DNA of 64,000 nt from Nocardioides zeae (GCF_030818655.1 NZ_JAUTAN010000001.1:2046001-2110000); one strand, 5' to 3'; shown: positions 8,322-17,584, numbered from the stretch's first letter. Translations and numbers: made by a program. Notes: generated from the sequence alone by a model not told the origin.

Positions 8322-9173
8322 TCAGGGGGCGGTGTCGGACGACACGCTAGTCCACGCCGGACCGCCGTGGGCGCGGGCACGTGCCCACCCGTCGAAGGTC
8401 GCCACGATCTCCGCGGCGGCGCGTCCGCCCGCGGACGCCGTCACCACGAGGTCCGGGGTCGTCCAGCCCTGGTCGTCGAGCTCCCCGTGCGCCGGGCGCA
8501 CGGCGTGGTCGGCTGCTGCCAGCATGCCCGCGTCGAGCCACGAGTCACCCGCCGCGGCCACCGCACCGGCGCCGACCCGGCGGGCGACCTCGGCGACGGC
8601 CGCCTCCTTGGTGAGGCCCGGCGGGATCACGTAGACCTTGCGGCCCTGGACCGACACGACCCACCCGAGGGACCGAGCGGCGCCGTGCACCTCGTCGTAC
8701 CAGCCCGCCGGTGTCTCCGCCGGCTCGACCACGGCGTAGCAGAACCGCTCCTCCGCGTCGCGCACCTTCCGGACCCACGGCTGGTCCCAGACCCGCGCGA
8801 GCACGCGCAGCGCCTCGGCGAAGGACGCACCGTCGGCGCAGCGACGGCGCACCTCGGCGTCCCAGTCGCCGCAGGGGCGGCCGTCGACCAGCACGACCGC
8901 ACCGTTCGTGGTGACGGCGTGCTCGACCCGCACCCCGGGCAGCACGATCCGGCCGTACTGCTCCTGCGTCCGCGTCGTCACCGGCACGAACGGCACGGTC
9001 GCGGAGAGCTCGGCCAGCGCCGCGAGCGCGGCGGGGTCGATGAAGCTCGTCGGCGCGTCGGCGTAGATCTCGACGCAGACCGGGTCGGCCACCGCGCGCC
9101 CCAACCGCATCGCGGCGGCCGAGTAGATGAGCGTCCGGTCGAGGTCGGAGGCGACCAGCAGCGGGGCGCTCAC
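8322..9173 (-). CDS. HAD-superfamily hydrolase of the ter-linked metabolite module
   Basis: 283 residues. HAD motif I is DLDRTL near residue 10 and motif IV GDSWLDAGML near residue 220, with a Cof/SPP-type (C2) cap between them. These enzymes hydrolyse sugar or nucleotide phosphates using an Asp nucleophile and magnesium. The GTG start overlaps the stop of the PRTase-TRSP-StiP gene as GTGA, and the same order PRTase/CitE/HAD is known from bacterial ter loci, where it is predicted to make an unknown nucleoside-like compound. The substrate is inference. Confidence 0.8.
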   Translation of the reverse strand: MSAPLLVASDLDRTLIYSAAAMRLGRAVADPVCVEIYADAPTSFIDPAALAALAELSATVPFVPVTTRTQEQYGRIVLPGVRVEHAVTTNGAVVLVDGRPCGDWDAEVRRRCADGASFAEALRVLARVWDQPWVRKVRDAEERFCYAVVEPAETPAGWYDEVHGAARSLGWVVSVQGRKVYVIPPGLTKEAAVAEVARRVGAGAVAAAGDSWLDAGMLAAADHAVRPAHGELDDQGWTTPDLVVTASAGGRAAAEIVATFDGWARARAHGGPAWTSVSSDTAP

Positions 9174-11710
9174 GAGCCGTCCTGCTCGGTCGGTCGGATG
9201 ATCCCGACGCAGCTGTAGGGCAGCGACGGGTCCTCCACCACCGGTACGCCGCGGTCCGCCGCCAGCAGCCGCACGTGCCGCAGGTCCTGCTCCCGTCCGG
9301 GGGCCACCACGACCCGCCACGGCACGCGGCGCAGCAGCACCCGGGTCGTCTCCCCCACGCCGGGCTTCACCAGGTTGACGCTGGGGAGCCCGAGCTCGAC
9401 CTGCAGCTTCTCGGCGGACGCCCACCCGGACCACGTCGGCGTGCGGTCCGTGCGCTGCAGCCGCGCGGCGTCGGCCACCGCCTCCGCCTCGACGTCGTCG
9501 AAGCGGGCGCTGACGGCGTCCAGGTACGCCGCGGAGACGTCCTCGTCGGCCAGCTCGGCGTAGAACTTGGCGCCGTGCAGCTCGTGCGGGCCGATCAGCT
9601 CGTCGTTGAGCACCGTGCGGGAGACGAGTCCCGAGACGGTGCTGTTGAGGCAGGCCGACGGGATGAGGAAGTCGTCGCGGGTGCCGTGCAGGGGCACGCA
9701 CTCCCCCGGGTCCGCGAGCACCGCGAGGTCGGCGGAGAAGCCGGCGCCGACGCCCGCCCCGGGCTCGCCGAGGCGCAGCACGTCGTTGGCGCCGCCCGCG
9801 CCCTCGATCGCGGCCACGAGCTCGCGCGCGATGGCGCCCTTGCCCGTCCAGCCGTCGACGACGAGCACGCGGGCCGGGTCGTAGCGGTCGGCGATCCAGC
9901 GCAGCGCCACGAGGTCGATGCCCCGGTCGCGCACGATCGAGACGGCGTGGTGCGGCCAGTCCCAGCCCTGTCGCGCCGCCCAGCGGCGCATGAGGATGCC
10001 GATCGGGGTGCCGGCCCGGGCCAGGGACACGAGCACGAGGTCGTCACGGCCCCGCTCGCGGCGCGCGAGCTCGCTCACGGTCACCACGGCCGCCGCGACG
10101 CGGTCCGCCACGGCGACGACCTGCTCGTCGTAGAGCTCCCGGTACGCCGCGTCCGGCCGGTACTCCGTCGGCAGCGACTCCGCGTAGTGCGCCTCCCCCG
10201 ACTGGATGCGCCGCTCGCGCTCCTCACGGTCGCCCTCGAGCCGCACGTGGGAGAGGTCCTGCAGCAGCCAGGCCACCTCGTCCGGGGCGTAGGAGCCGAA
10301 GGCCGGACCGCGCAGCGGACGGGCGCCGGGCGGGTCGACCGGCAGCACCACCGGCAGCACGTGCGGGGCGTGGGGTGCCAGCGCGGCGAGCATCCCGGCG
10401 GGGGCGGTCAGCGGCGCGGTCGCCGTCGGGCGGTCGAGCACGACGACGATCGCCGCCCAGTCCCGGGCGGCCACGTTGTAGGCGAAGCGGTCGGCCTCGC
10501 CGTACCCGTCCGCGTCGCGGTCGTGCGCGAGGAAGCGCACGCCGGAGCGCACGGCGTACCCCGGCACGTCCCGCACCTGGACGGGGCTGCGCGTCGTCGT
10601 GGAGAAGTACGTCGCGCGTCCGGCCTGCCGCAGCGCGGCGGCCACGGCGAGCGGCGCGTACATCAGCTCCTCGGTGCCGAGCACCAGCACGTCGCCGGCG
10701 GCGTCCACGCCCGCGGCGTCGAGGCGCTCCGCGACGCGGGCGGCCACCGCGGCGGCCGCGTCGGCGAGGGGGCCCTCGTCGGACGGCGCGAACCCGTGGC
10801 GGCCCGACGTCCGCACCCCGACCGGCCACGCGTCGCCCGGGTCGGCGCCGGGCACGAGCTCGCCCGACCCGTGGGCACGGACCGCGACGTCCTCCTCCGG
10901 CTCCGGGGCGGCGGCGGCCTCCGGGACCCGCACCTCGCCTTCCGCCAGGGCCACGACCGAGATCCGCGTGCCCAGCTCGTCGGCGACCTCCGCGATGTGG
11001 CGGCGGTCGGCCTCGCGGCGGGCGTCGACGAGCGCGGCCACGACGTACTCCGCCCGCGGCGCGTGCGCGTGCAGCGCGCGGATCGTGGCCAGGGCGGTGC
11101 GGCCGGTGCTGAGCTCGTCGTCGACGAGCACGGCGGGGCCGGGCGTCGCCAGCAGCGCGGGGTCCTCCGCCAGCACGAGGTGCGTCGTGGCGTGGGAGTG
11201 GGACTCCTCGAACCCGAGGACGCTCGACACCCCCGGTACGGCGCGGCGCGTCGAGTGCACCGACGGGAGCCGCAGGGCCCGGCCCACGAGGTGACCGAGG
11301 GCGGTCGCGGTCTCGGCATAGCCCAGGACGACCCCGTCGCCGGTCTCGACCTCGGCCAGGGCGGCGTCGGTCGCGGCGACGAGACCGTCGAGGTCGGCCA
11401 CGTGCCCCTCCGCGCCGACGGCCAGCGCCGCCCGCAGCCGGTCGGCCACGTCGGCGCTGCCCTCCGCCCCGAGGCGACCGAGGTGCTCGGCGACGCGGAG
11501 CCCCAGCAGGTGGCCGGCCGCCTGCACCAGGCGCGGATCCGTCGGCACGTGCTTGGCCAGCACGGTCGAGACGAGCAGGTGCGGACGCTTCGGGTTCACC
11601 CGGAGCGCGAGCCCGACGAGGTCGGCGAGCGCCAGCGGCGCCCGCCCCGGGGCGTCCTCGAGCTCGATGCCGAGCCGCTCCGCGACCCAGGCACCGTTCC
11701 AGCCGCTCAC
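9170..11710 (-). CDS. Fused phosphoribosyltransferase-TRSP-StiP-like protein of the ter locus
   Basis: 846 residues. Residues about 1-230 are a type I phosphoribosyltransferase of the ter-linked kind: NPKRPHLLVSTVLAKHVPTDP near 40-58 and a PRPP loop VLVDDELSTGRTA near 194-206. The middle contains a TRSP-like block (VGVRTSGRHGFAP, then GTEELMYAPL) that accompanies this enzyme. From about residue 475 (SYAPDEVAWLLQDLS, SGEAHYAESLPTEY, LARAGTPIGILMRRW) it reads as the StiP/PRTase-associated protein that is usually a separate gene. GTG 11710 overlaps the CitE-like stop as GTGA and is preferred to 11716. It probably acts with the HAD and CitE-like enzymes. Confidence 0.8.
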   Translation of the reverse strand: MSGWNGAWVAERLGIELEDAPGRAPLALADLVGLALRVNPKRPHLLVSTVLAKHVPTDPRLVQAAGHLLGLRVAEHLGRLGAEGSADVADRLRAALAVGAEGHVADLDGLVAATDAALAEVETGDGVVLGYAETATALGHLVGRALRLPSVHSTRRAVPGVSSVLGFEESHSHATTHLVLAEDPALLATPGPAVLVDDELSTGRTALATIRALHAHAPRAEYVVAALVDARREADRRHIAEVADELGTRISVVALAEGEVRVPEAAAAPEPEEDVAVRAHGSGELVPGADPGDAWPVGVRTSGRHGFAPSDEGPLADAAAAVAARVAERLDAAGVDAAGDVLVLGTEELMYAPLAVAAALRQAGRATYFSTTTRSPVQVRDVPGYAVRSGVRFLAHDRDADGYGEADRFAYNVAARDWAAIVVVLDRPTATAPLTAPAGMLAALAPHAPHVLPVVLPVDPPGARPLRGPAFGSYAPDEVAWLLQDLSHVRLEGDREERERRIQSGEAHYAESLPTEYRPDAAYRELYDEQVVAVADRVAAAVVTVSELARRERGRDDLVLVSLARAGTPIGILMRRWAARQGWDWPHHAVSIVRDRGIDLVALRWIADRYDPARVLVVDGWTGKGAIARELVAAIEGAGGANDVLRLGEPGAGVGAGFSADLAVLADPGECVPLHGTRDDFLIPSACLNSTVSGLVSRTVLNDELIGPHELHGAKFYAELADEDVSAAYLDAVSARFDDVEAEAVADAARLQRTDRTPTWSGWASAEKLQVELGLPSVNLVKPGVGETTRVLLRRVPWRVVVAPGREQDLRHVRLLAADRGVPVVEDPSLPYSCVGIIRPTEQDGS

Positions 11711-12864
11711 AGGCACAGCCCTGCCTCGAGCAGGTCGACGAAGGTGACGTCCTCCGCCGCGACGCCGAACGCGCGGGCACGCAGGAGCGTCGCCTCCGCC
11801 CAGGCGAGGTGGGGGGCCGCCTCGTTCATCTTGTTGCCGTACTGCGACGCGGCCACGCCGCCGCCCCGCCGCGCCCGGACGATGTCGAGCGCGTCGGTGT
11901 GGTCCTCGCGGGTCACGACGCTCAGCGCGTGCACGGCCGCGACGTGGGTCGGGTGGATGACGGTCTTGCCGAGCAGCCCGTTGGCGTGGTCGAGCGCGAC
12001 CTCGCGGATGAGCCCGTCGAGGCCCCGCCGGATCAGCCGCCGGCGGAGCACCTGCTCGGCGGGAGCCGTGAACGGCGTCTCGCGGAGCTGGGGCTTGAAC
12101 ATGCGCTCGCCGTTCTCGAAGTGCTCCCAGACGGGCCCCGTGACGACGAACCCCGTGCCGTCGCGGCGGCCCATCACGTTGACGATGTCACCGATCACCG
12201 AGGCGATGGGCGCGACGTCGTACACCGTGATGTCCGCCGGCCGGCGCAGGCCCAGCATCGAGGACAGGTCGGTCGCCCCGATCCGCACCGCGAGGACCGG
12301 CGCCTCGTGGCGGTGCAGGAGGTCGCGGGCCGCCAGCAGCGCCTCGAGGCGCGTCTCGAGGCGGAAGACCTCGGGCGACTCGATGACGGGCATGACCCAC
12401 AGGCGGTGGTCGAGCCGTGCGGAGGCGGCGACGATCGCGTCCAGGTACGGCGCCGAGGCCGCGGTGAACTTGGGCACCACGAAGCCGTCGAGGTGGCGGG
12501 CCAGGTCGCCGAGGCCGTCGACGACCCGCTCCACCTGCTCCGGCTCGCGCACCCGCACGAACACGAGGGGACGCGGTGCGCCGGACTCGATCGACGCCGT
12601 CAGCTGGTGGACGAGGTTCTTCTCGGCGAACGCGACGTCCGCGTCGGCGATGGCGTCCTCGAGGCACAGCACCGAGCAGGCGACCCCGCGCTCCCGCGCC
12701 TTGCGCAGGTCGACGTCGATGGCGGGGCGGGTCGCCGGCGTGTAGAGCGTCGCGCCGAGCGCGACCGCGAGCAGGTCGCGGTCGCCCGAGCGGTCGAACT
12801 CCTCCGGCTCGACGCTGAACAACCCTTCCCGCTGGCTCGGGTCGAGGTGGTCGAAGTGGCGCAC
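11707..12864 (-). CDS. HpcH/HpaI aldolase / citrate lyase beta (CitE)-like protein of the ter locus
   Basis: 385 residues of the CitE-like TIM-barrel family. LYTPATRP near the N-terminus, the acidic stretch CLEDAIADADV, an Arg in VFVRVREP and a C-terminal GLLGKTVIHPTHVAAVHA are family features for binding a magnesium-chelated acid or acyl-CoA-like substrate. This ter-linked subfamily occurs beside PRTase, TRSP and HAD genes; its reaction is not known. The GTG start follows GGGAGG by 4-5 bases. First gene of the minus-strand ter unit, divergent from terD. A possible -10 TATCCT lies at 12920-12915. Confidence 0.83.
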   Translation of the reverse strand: MRHFDHLDPSQREGLFSVEPEEFDRSGDRDLLAVALGATLYTPATRPAIDVDLRKARERGVACSVLCLEDAIADADVAFAEKNLVHQLTASIESGAPRPLVFVRVREPEQVERVVDGLGDLARHLDGFVVPKFTAASAPYLDAIVAASARLDHRLWVMPVIESPEVFRLETRLEALLAARDLLHRHEAPVLAVRIGATDLSSMLGLRRPADITVYDVAPIASVIGDIVNVMGRRDGTGFVVTGPVWEHFENGERMFKPQLRETPFTAPAEQVLRRRLIRRGLDGLIREVALDHANGLLGKTVIHPTHVAAVHALSVVTREDHTDALDIVRARRGGGVAASQYGNKMNEAAPHLAWAEATLLRARAFGVAAEDVTFVDLLEAGLCL

Positions 12865-12983
12865 GTGCCCTCCCTTGAGCGCAGGAGGAAACGCTTCCCC
12901 GCAGCGTGCAGGGCAGGATACGGGTGGCGCGGAAACGCGTGATGACGCACGGATGACCATCGGAGGCGTCAGGGCGCGCTCTC

Positions 12984-12989
12984 TACGCT
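12984..12989 (+). promoter_or_regulatory. -10 box of the first terD gene (leaderless)
   Basis: TACGCT is followed by 7 bases and the ATG at 12997. No Shine-Dalgarno precedes the ATG, so the transcript probably starts at or next to the initiation codon. Confidence 0.6.
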
Positions 12990-12996
12990 CGGGCCC

Positions 12997-13572
12997 ATGA
13001 CGATCTCGTTGCAGAAGGGTCAGACGGTCTCCCTCGAGAAGCGCGGCGGCGGCAGCCTCACGCGCGTGCGGATGGGGCTCGGGTGGGATGCGGTCGCGAA
13101 GAAGGGCTTCTTCCGCACCAAGCAGGCCGAGATCGACCTCGACGCCACCGCGGTGCTGTACGACGCGCGTGGCGCCGTCGTCGACCAGGTCTGGTTCCAG
13201 CAGCTGCGGAGCAAGGACGGCTCCGTCGTGCACACCGGCGACAACCGCACGGGCGCGGGGGACGGCGACGACGAGTCCATCGTCGTCGAGCTCGGGCAGC
13301 TGCCGGCGCAGGTCGCGACCATGGTCTTCGTCGTCAACTCGTTCACCGGTCAGGACTTCACCCAGATCCAGAACGCGTTCTGCCGCCTCGTGGACGAGAC
13401 CAACGGCGAGGAGCTGGCCCGCTACGACCTCACCGGCTCGGGCACGCACACCGCGCAGATCATGGCGAAGGTGAGCCGTGACGGCGCCGGCTGGGCGATG
13501 ACCGCCATCGGAGCGACGGCGACGGGTCGCACCTTCCGCGACCTCCTGCCGGCGATCAAGCCGCACGTCTGA
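12997..13572 (+). CDS. TerD-family stress/tellurium-resistance protein
   Basis: 191 residues of the TerD beta-sandwich. Family hallmarks are the N-terminal LQKGQTVSLEK, LGWDA, EIDLDATAVL and the acidic HTGDNRTGAGDGDDESI calcium-binding stretch. TerD proteins bind calcium and are thought to act at the inner membrane in a stress response with TerC and TelA-like partners. It stands alone on the plus strand, divergent from the CitE-like gene with 132 bases between. It has a longer loop (KKGFFRTKQAE) before the acidic strand than the second TerD in this locus. Confidence 0.9.
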   Translation: MTISLQKGQTVSLEKRGGGSLTRVRMGLGWDAVAKKGFFRTKQAEIDLDATAVLYDARGAVVDQVWFQQLRSKDGSVVHTGDNRTGAGDGDDESIVVELGQLPAQVATMVFVVNSFTGQDFTQIQNAFCRLVDETNGEELARYDLTGSGTHTAQIMAKVSRDGAGWAMTAIGATATGRTFRDLLPAIKPHV

Positions 13573-13606
13573 CGGTCTGCAGCAGCTGCGGCCCGGGGAC
13601 GAGTGG

Positions 13607-14851
13607 TCAGCCGGCAGTGCCCGCGCGGCTCGCCCGGAAGTCGGCCACGAGGCGGTCGACTCCCTCGTGCAGCCGGTCGATCCTCGTCAGCAGCGCCCAG
13701 TAGTCCGGGTGCGTGGTCTCGAGCAGCCCCTCGAGGGCGATGAGCTCCCGGGCGAAGGCGTCGAGGCGTCCACCCCAGGGTTGGGGCGGACCGGAGCGCA
13801 GCAGCAGACGGGTGTCCCGCAGCACGAACCGCGCCCGGTCGAACAGCGCCCCCGGGTCGCGCTTGACGTCGCGCAGCCGCTCGAGCCGTCGACGAGGTGC
13901 GTCGACGAGGTCGGAAGCGGCCTCCACCGCCGTCTCGACCTCCTGGAGCGCGGCCAGGGCACCGGGCTGGTCGCCGGCCGCGTGCAGCCGGCGGAGCCGG
14001 TCGAGCGCGCCGCGCGCCTCCTCCAGATGGTCCTTCAGCTGTCCCTCGGCGTCCGCGATGTCCTTCCAGCTCTCGTAGGAGAACTCACGCCGCAGCCCGG
14101 ACATGTACTCCGAGGTGCGCTCCGAGCGCGTCACCACCGCGTCGATCCGGGTGGCGAGCGACGGGATGCGGTTGCCCACGGCGGCGGCACGACGGGGCAG
14201 CTCGCGGGCCAGTTCACGGGCCTCCTCCGCCAGCCGCTCGACGACCGCCGCGGGCTCGTCCACGTCGGCGGGGCCGAGACGGTCGCCCACCTCGGCGAGC
14301 TTGCGCCCGGCCACCCGGGCCCGCACGACGGCCTCGTCGGCGGCGGGGAACGACCCGCCGGCGGCGGTCATCTCGCGCCACGCCGCCTCGGCGGCGGCGA
14401 CCGCCTGCTGGGCCTCCTCCAAGCGCCGCGCGACCCGGGCGCGCACCTCGCCGACGCGGCCGAGCTCCGCGCCGTACGACGAGGTGAAGCGCTCCATGTC
14501 GTCGGCCAGCGACCGCAGCGTCGGCACGCCCCGTTCGAAGTCGGCCGCCGCGGCAGCCACCTGGTAGGGGTCGAGGTCCTCGACGGGGTCGTGCCGGTCG
14601 AGGAGGCCGAGGTAGTCGAGGACCGCCGCCTGGGCACGCTCGTCGAGGTGCCGCCAGGACGGCACGACGCCGGTCGAGCGGGCGCGGTCGGGCAGGAGCC
14701 CGGCGTAGGAGGCGACCGTCTCCCCCACGTCACGCTGGAGCTGGTCGACCCGGAAGAACTGCTCCTGCAGCTGGCCACGGACGTCGAGCGCACGCTCCAG
14801 CCCTCCACCGTCCCCGCGCCGGCGGCGGCGGTCGGGACGCGAGGAGCTCAT
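13607..14851 (-). CDS. Coiled-coil protein of unknown function in the ter locus
   Basis: 414 residues, almost entirely Ala/Glu/Arg/Leu-rich helices; heptad-like stretches run through about 115-200 and 235-330 (LEEAQQAVAAAEAAWREM, LKDHLEEARGALDRLRRL). No signal peptide, transmembrane segment or enzyme motif is visible. A basic N-terminus (RPDRRRRRGDG) starts the protein. TACGAT ends 6 bases before the ATG, so it is probably leaderless. It lies between the two terD genes, converging with the first. A structural partner of TerD/TerC, comparable to TelA-type helical proteins, is possible, but I do not recognise a family. Confidence 0.6.
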   Translation of the reverse strand: MSSSRPDRRRRRGDGGGLERALDVRGQLQEQFFRVDQLQRDVGETVASYAGLLPDRARSTGVVPSWRHLDERAQAAVLDYLGLLDRHDPVEDLDPYQVAAAAADFERGVPTLRSLADDMERFTSSYGAELGRVGEVRARVARRLEEAQQAVAAAEAAWREMTAAGGSFPAADEAVVRARVAGRKLAEVGDRLGPADVDEPAAVVERLAEEARELARELPRRAAAVGNRIPSLATRIDAVVTRSERTSEYMSGLRREFSYESWKDIADAEGQLKDHLEEARGALDRLRRLHAAGDQPGALAALQEVETAVEAASDLVDAPRRRLERLRDVKRDPGALFDRARFVLRDTRLLLRSGPPQPWGGRLDAFARELIALEGLLETTHPDYWALLTRIDRLHEGVDRLVADFRASRAGTAG

Positions 14852-14857
14852 GCACCC

Positions 14858-14863
14858 ATCGTA
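14858..14863 (-). promoter_or_regulatory. -10 box of the coiled-coil gene (leaderless)
   Basis: TACGAT on the minus strand lies 6 bases upstream of the ATG at 14851, with no ribosome-binding site in between. Confidence 0.55.
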
Positions 14864-14894
14864 GGAGCCGGTCCCCCGGGTCGGCGGACGGGCG

Positions 14895-15476
14895 TCAGCT
14901 CGCGTTCACCCCGAAGTCCTGCACGATGCCGAGCAGGCCGGAGGCGTAGCCCTGCCCGATGGCCCGGAACTTCCAGTCGCCGTCACGGAGGTAGAGCTCC
15001 CCGAACACCATGGCGGTCTCGGTGCTCGCGTCCTCGGTGAGGTCGAAGCGCGCGACCTCGTTGCCGCGCACGGCGTCGACGACGCGGATGAAGGCGTTGG
15101 TCACCTGCCCGAAGCTCTGGCCCCGCGCGTGCGCGTCGTGGATGGAGACCGGGAAGACGATGCGCTGCACCTGCGCGGGCACGAGCGTCAGGTCGACCTC
15201 GATGACCTCGTCGTCACCGTCACCCTCACCGGTCAGGTTGTCGCCGGTGTGGTGCACCGAGCCGTCCGGGGAGGTCAGGTTGTTGTAGAAGACGAAGTGC
15301 TGGTCGCTCAGCACCGTGCCCGACCCGCCGAGCAGCAGCGCCGAGGCGTCCAGGTCGAAGTCCGCGCCCGTCGTCGACCGCACGTCCCAGCCCAGGCCGA
15401 TGCTCAGCTTCGTCAGCGGCGCGCCCGCGGCCTTGGCCAGCGAGACGTTGCCGCCCTTCTGCAGCGTGATCCCCAT
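14895..15476 (-). CDS. TerD-family stress/tellurium-resistance protein (second copy)
   Basis: 193 residues, a canonical Ter[14 protein letters not shown] at the N-terminus, [33 protein letters not shown] acidic calcium-binding stretch and [20 protein letters not shown] at the end. A TAGGCT -10 box at 15524-15519 precedes an mRNA leader with an AGGGGG Shine-Dalgarno. It sits downstream of the DUF475/TerC-like gene with 66 bases between and is clearly diverged from the plus-strand TerD, so this is not a recent duplication. Confidence 0.92.
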   Translation of the reverse strand: MGITLQKGGNVSLAKAAGAPLTKLSIGLGWDVRSTTGADFDLDASALLLGGSGTVLSDQHFVFYNNLTSPDGSVHHTGDNLTGEGDGDDEVIEVDLTLVPAQVQRIVFPVSIHDAHARGQSFGQVTNAFIRVVDAVRGNEVARFDLTEDASTETAMVFGELYLRDGDWKFRAIGQGYASGLLGIVQDFGVNAS

Positions 15477-15542
15477 CGTGCTCGTCGCCCCCTTCGTCGT
15501 CCATCAGGTCCGACCTCGAGCCTAGTGGGGGCGACGAAGCAC

Positions 15543-16682
15543 TCAGACGAGGACGTCGTGCTTCTCCTCCGGGTGCAGCCGGTTCTCGCGCACGCTCCAG
15601 CCGACGGCGGAGAGGATGATGACGACGCCGACGAGCCCGGTGACGACCTCGGGGATCTCGACACCCATGGTGACGAAGAGCAGGATCGCCAGCGCGCCGA
15701 TCGCCCAGTGGGCGCCGTGCTCGAGGTAGCGGTACTCCGACAGCGTGCCCTTGCGCACCAGGTAGACCGTGATCGACCGGACGTAGAGCGCGCCCACGCC
15801 GAGACCGATCGCGATGACGATCGGGTCGGTCGTGATGGCGAAGGCGCCGATGACACCGTCGAACGAGAAGCTGGCGTCGAGCACCTCGAGGTAGAGGAAC
15901 ATGAAGAAGGCCGCCTTGCCGGTCGCCAGCACCACCTGACCGGTGCCCACCTCGCGCTGCGGGCCCATGTCCTCGTCGTCCGCCAGCCCCGACGAGCCCT
16001 CGAAGGCCTCGCCGAGACCGCCGACGACCAGGTAGGTCAGCAGACCGAGGATGCCCGCGAGCAGCACCGAGCCGAACTTGTCGTCGGGGAGCTTGTCGGG
16101 CGCGATGTTGCGGAACAGCTCGGCCACGAGCACCAGGGAGCCCAGGGCGATCGCCACGGAGACGCCACCGACGGCGCTGAGCCGCTGGAACGGCCGCTCG
16201 ACCGGGCCGAGCCAGTGGTGCTCCTTCTCGTCGTCGATGAAGAAGTCGAGGAAGATCATCATCAGGAACATGCCGCCGAAGGCCGCGATGATCGGGTGGG
16301 CGTCGTGGAGGATGTGGGCGTAGGTCTCCTGGCCCTCGGGCACGTCGTTGCCCTGCATCGCCAGGTCCCAGGCGTGCACGGGATCGAGCCCGGCCGAGGC
16401 CCACACGACGATGAACGGGAACACCAGCCGCATGCCGAAGACGGCGATGAGGATGCCGACGGTGAGGAACATCTTCTGCCAGAACGGCGACATCCGGCTC
16501 AGCACCTTGGCGTTCACCACGGCGTTGTCGAACGACAGCGACACCTCGAGCACGATGAGGATCGCGGCCACCGTCATGGCGGCCAGGGCCGCCGACGCGC
16601 CGTCCTTCCAGCCGTAGAGGAACGCCCCGGCGAGGCCGAGGACGGTGATCGCGAACGACCACCCGAAGGTCTTGAGGATCAC
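15543..16682 (-). CDS. DUF475 / TerC-family integral membrane protein
   Basis: 379 residues with about nine hydrophobic segments. The TerC-like signature with acidic/Asn residues inside helices is present twice: EVSLSFDNAVVNAKVL near residue 47 and EVLDASFSFDGVIGAFA near 265. TerC-family proteins bind metal ions or form membrane complexes with TerD; members have been linked to manganese export. The GTG is weakly supported by an upstream AAAGG. It heads the unit toward terD. Exact role in this organism is inference. Confidence 0.87.
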   Translation of the reverse strand: MILKTFGWSFAITVLGLAGAFLYGWKDGASAALAAMTVAAILIVLEVSLSFDNAVVNAKVLSRMSPFWQKMFLTVGILIAVFGMRLVFPFIVVWASAGLDPVHAWDLAMQGNDVPEGQETYAHILHDAHPIIAAFGGMFLMMIFLDFFIDDEKEHHWLGPVERPFQRLSAVGGVSVAIALGSLVLVAELFRNIAPDKLPDDKFGSVLLAGILGLLTYLVVGGLGEAFEGSSGLADDEDMGPQREVGTGQVVLATGKAAFFMFLYLEVLDASFSFDGVIGAFAITTDPIVIAIGLGVGALYVRSITVYLVRKGTLSEYRYLEHGAHWAIGALAILLFVTMGVEIPEVVTGLVGVVIILSAVGWSVRENRLHPEEKHDVLV

Positions 16683-16747
16683 GGGGTCACGCCTTTGCTG
16701 AGGGAGCGGAACGCCCGGAGGGCGTCGCGCCCCCGAGCGGCGACACG

Positions 16748-17566
16748 CTACCTCCCGCCGTAGGCAACCCCGGCATCGGCCAGCGCCGCCTGACCGCCGT
16801 CCACCGCGGTCAGCACCCAGAGACCGTCCGGGGTCGCCGTCACGGTGTGCTCGAAGTGCGCCGCGACCTGGTGGTCGCGCGTCACGACCGTCCAGTCGTC
16901 GTCGAGGGTGTCGTTGGCCTGGTCCCCCAGGGTCACCATGGGCTCGATGGCCAGCACGAGGCCCTCCGTGATGCGGAGACCGCGCCCGGGCCGACCGAGG
17001 TTCGGCACGTCCGGGGGCTGGTGCAGCGCCGTACCGATGCCGTGGCCCGTGAAGTCCTCCACGATGCCGAAGGAGCTCCGACCCCGCACGTGGGACTCGA
17101 CCGCGTGGGAGATGTCGCCGACGCGGCCGCCCAGCCGGTACGCCGCGATCCCGGCCCACAGCGCGCCCTCGGTCACCCGCAGGAGCTCCGAGACGGCGGC
17201 CGGCACGTCGCCGAGGGCCACCGTGACCGCCGCATCGCCGTGGTAGCCCTCGACGATGGCACCGCAGTCGATGGACACGACGTCACCCTCGCGGAGCACC
17301 CGCTCCCCCGGGATCCCGTGCACCACCTCGTCGTTCACCGACACGCAGAGCGTGCCGGGGAACCCGTGGTAGCCCAGGAACGACGGCGTCGCACCGTGGC
17401 CGCGGATGTGGTCCTCGGCGATGCGGTCGAGGTCGCGGGTCGTCATGCCGGGCGCGACGCGTTCGGCGAGCAGCTCGAGCGTCAGGCCGACCACGAGGCC
17501 GGCCCGACGCATGAGGTCGAGCTGCTCGGGCGTCTTCAGCTCCGCGCCGCGGCGCAGCAGACCCAC
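16748..17566 (-). CDS. map: Type I methionine aminopeptidase
   Basis: 272 residues. It removes the initiator methionine from nascent proteins. The five metal ligands are visible: Asp in SIDCGA, Asp in YHGDAAVT, His in FTGHGIG, Glu in AIEPMV and Glu in HFEHT. Follows adk by 18 bases in the classical secY-adk-map order, as in other actinobacteria. The GTG lacks a strong Shine-Dalgarno. Nothing in the N-terminus suggests the SH3-binding extension found in some actinobacterial paralogues. Confidence 0.95.
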   Translation of the reverse strand: MGLLRRGAELKTPEQLDLMRRAGLVVGLTLELLAERVAPGMTTRDLDRIAEDHIRGHGATPSFLGYHGFPGTLCVSVNDEVVHGIPGERVLREGDVVSIDCGAIVEGYHGDAAVTVALGDVPAAVSELLRVTEGALWAGIAAYRLGGRVGDISHAVESHVRGRSSFGIVEDFTGHGIGTALHQPPDVPNLGRPGRGLRITEGLVLAIEPMVTLGDQANDTLDDDWTVVTRDHQVAAHFEHTVTATPDGLWVLTAVDGGQAALADAGVAYGGR

Positions 17567-17584
17567 GACGTCAGGACCGGCAGG

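Noticed and set aside
9275-12745. Large plus-strand frame of about 1150 codons
   Set aside because: Antisense to the well supported PRTase-TRSP-StiP and CitE-like genes; His/Arg-rich composition is typical of a shadow frame in high-GC DNA.
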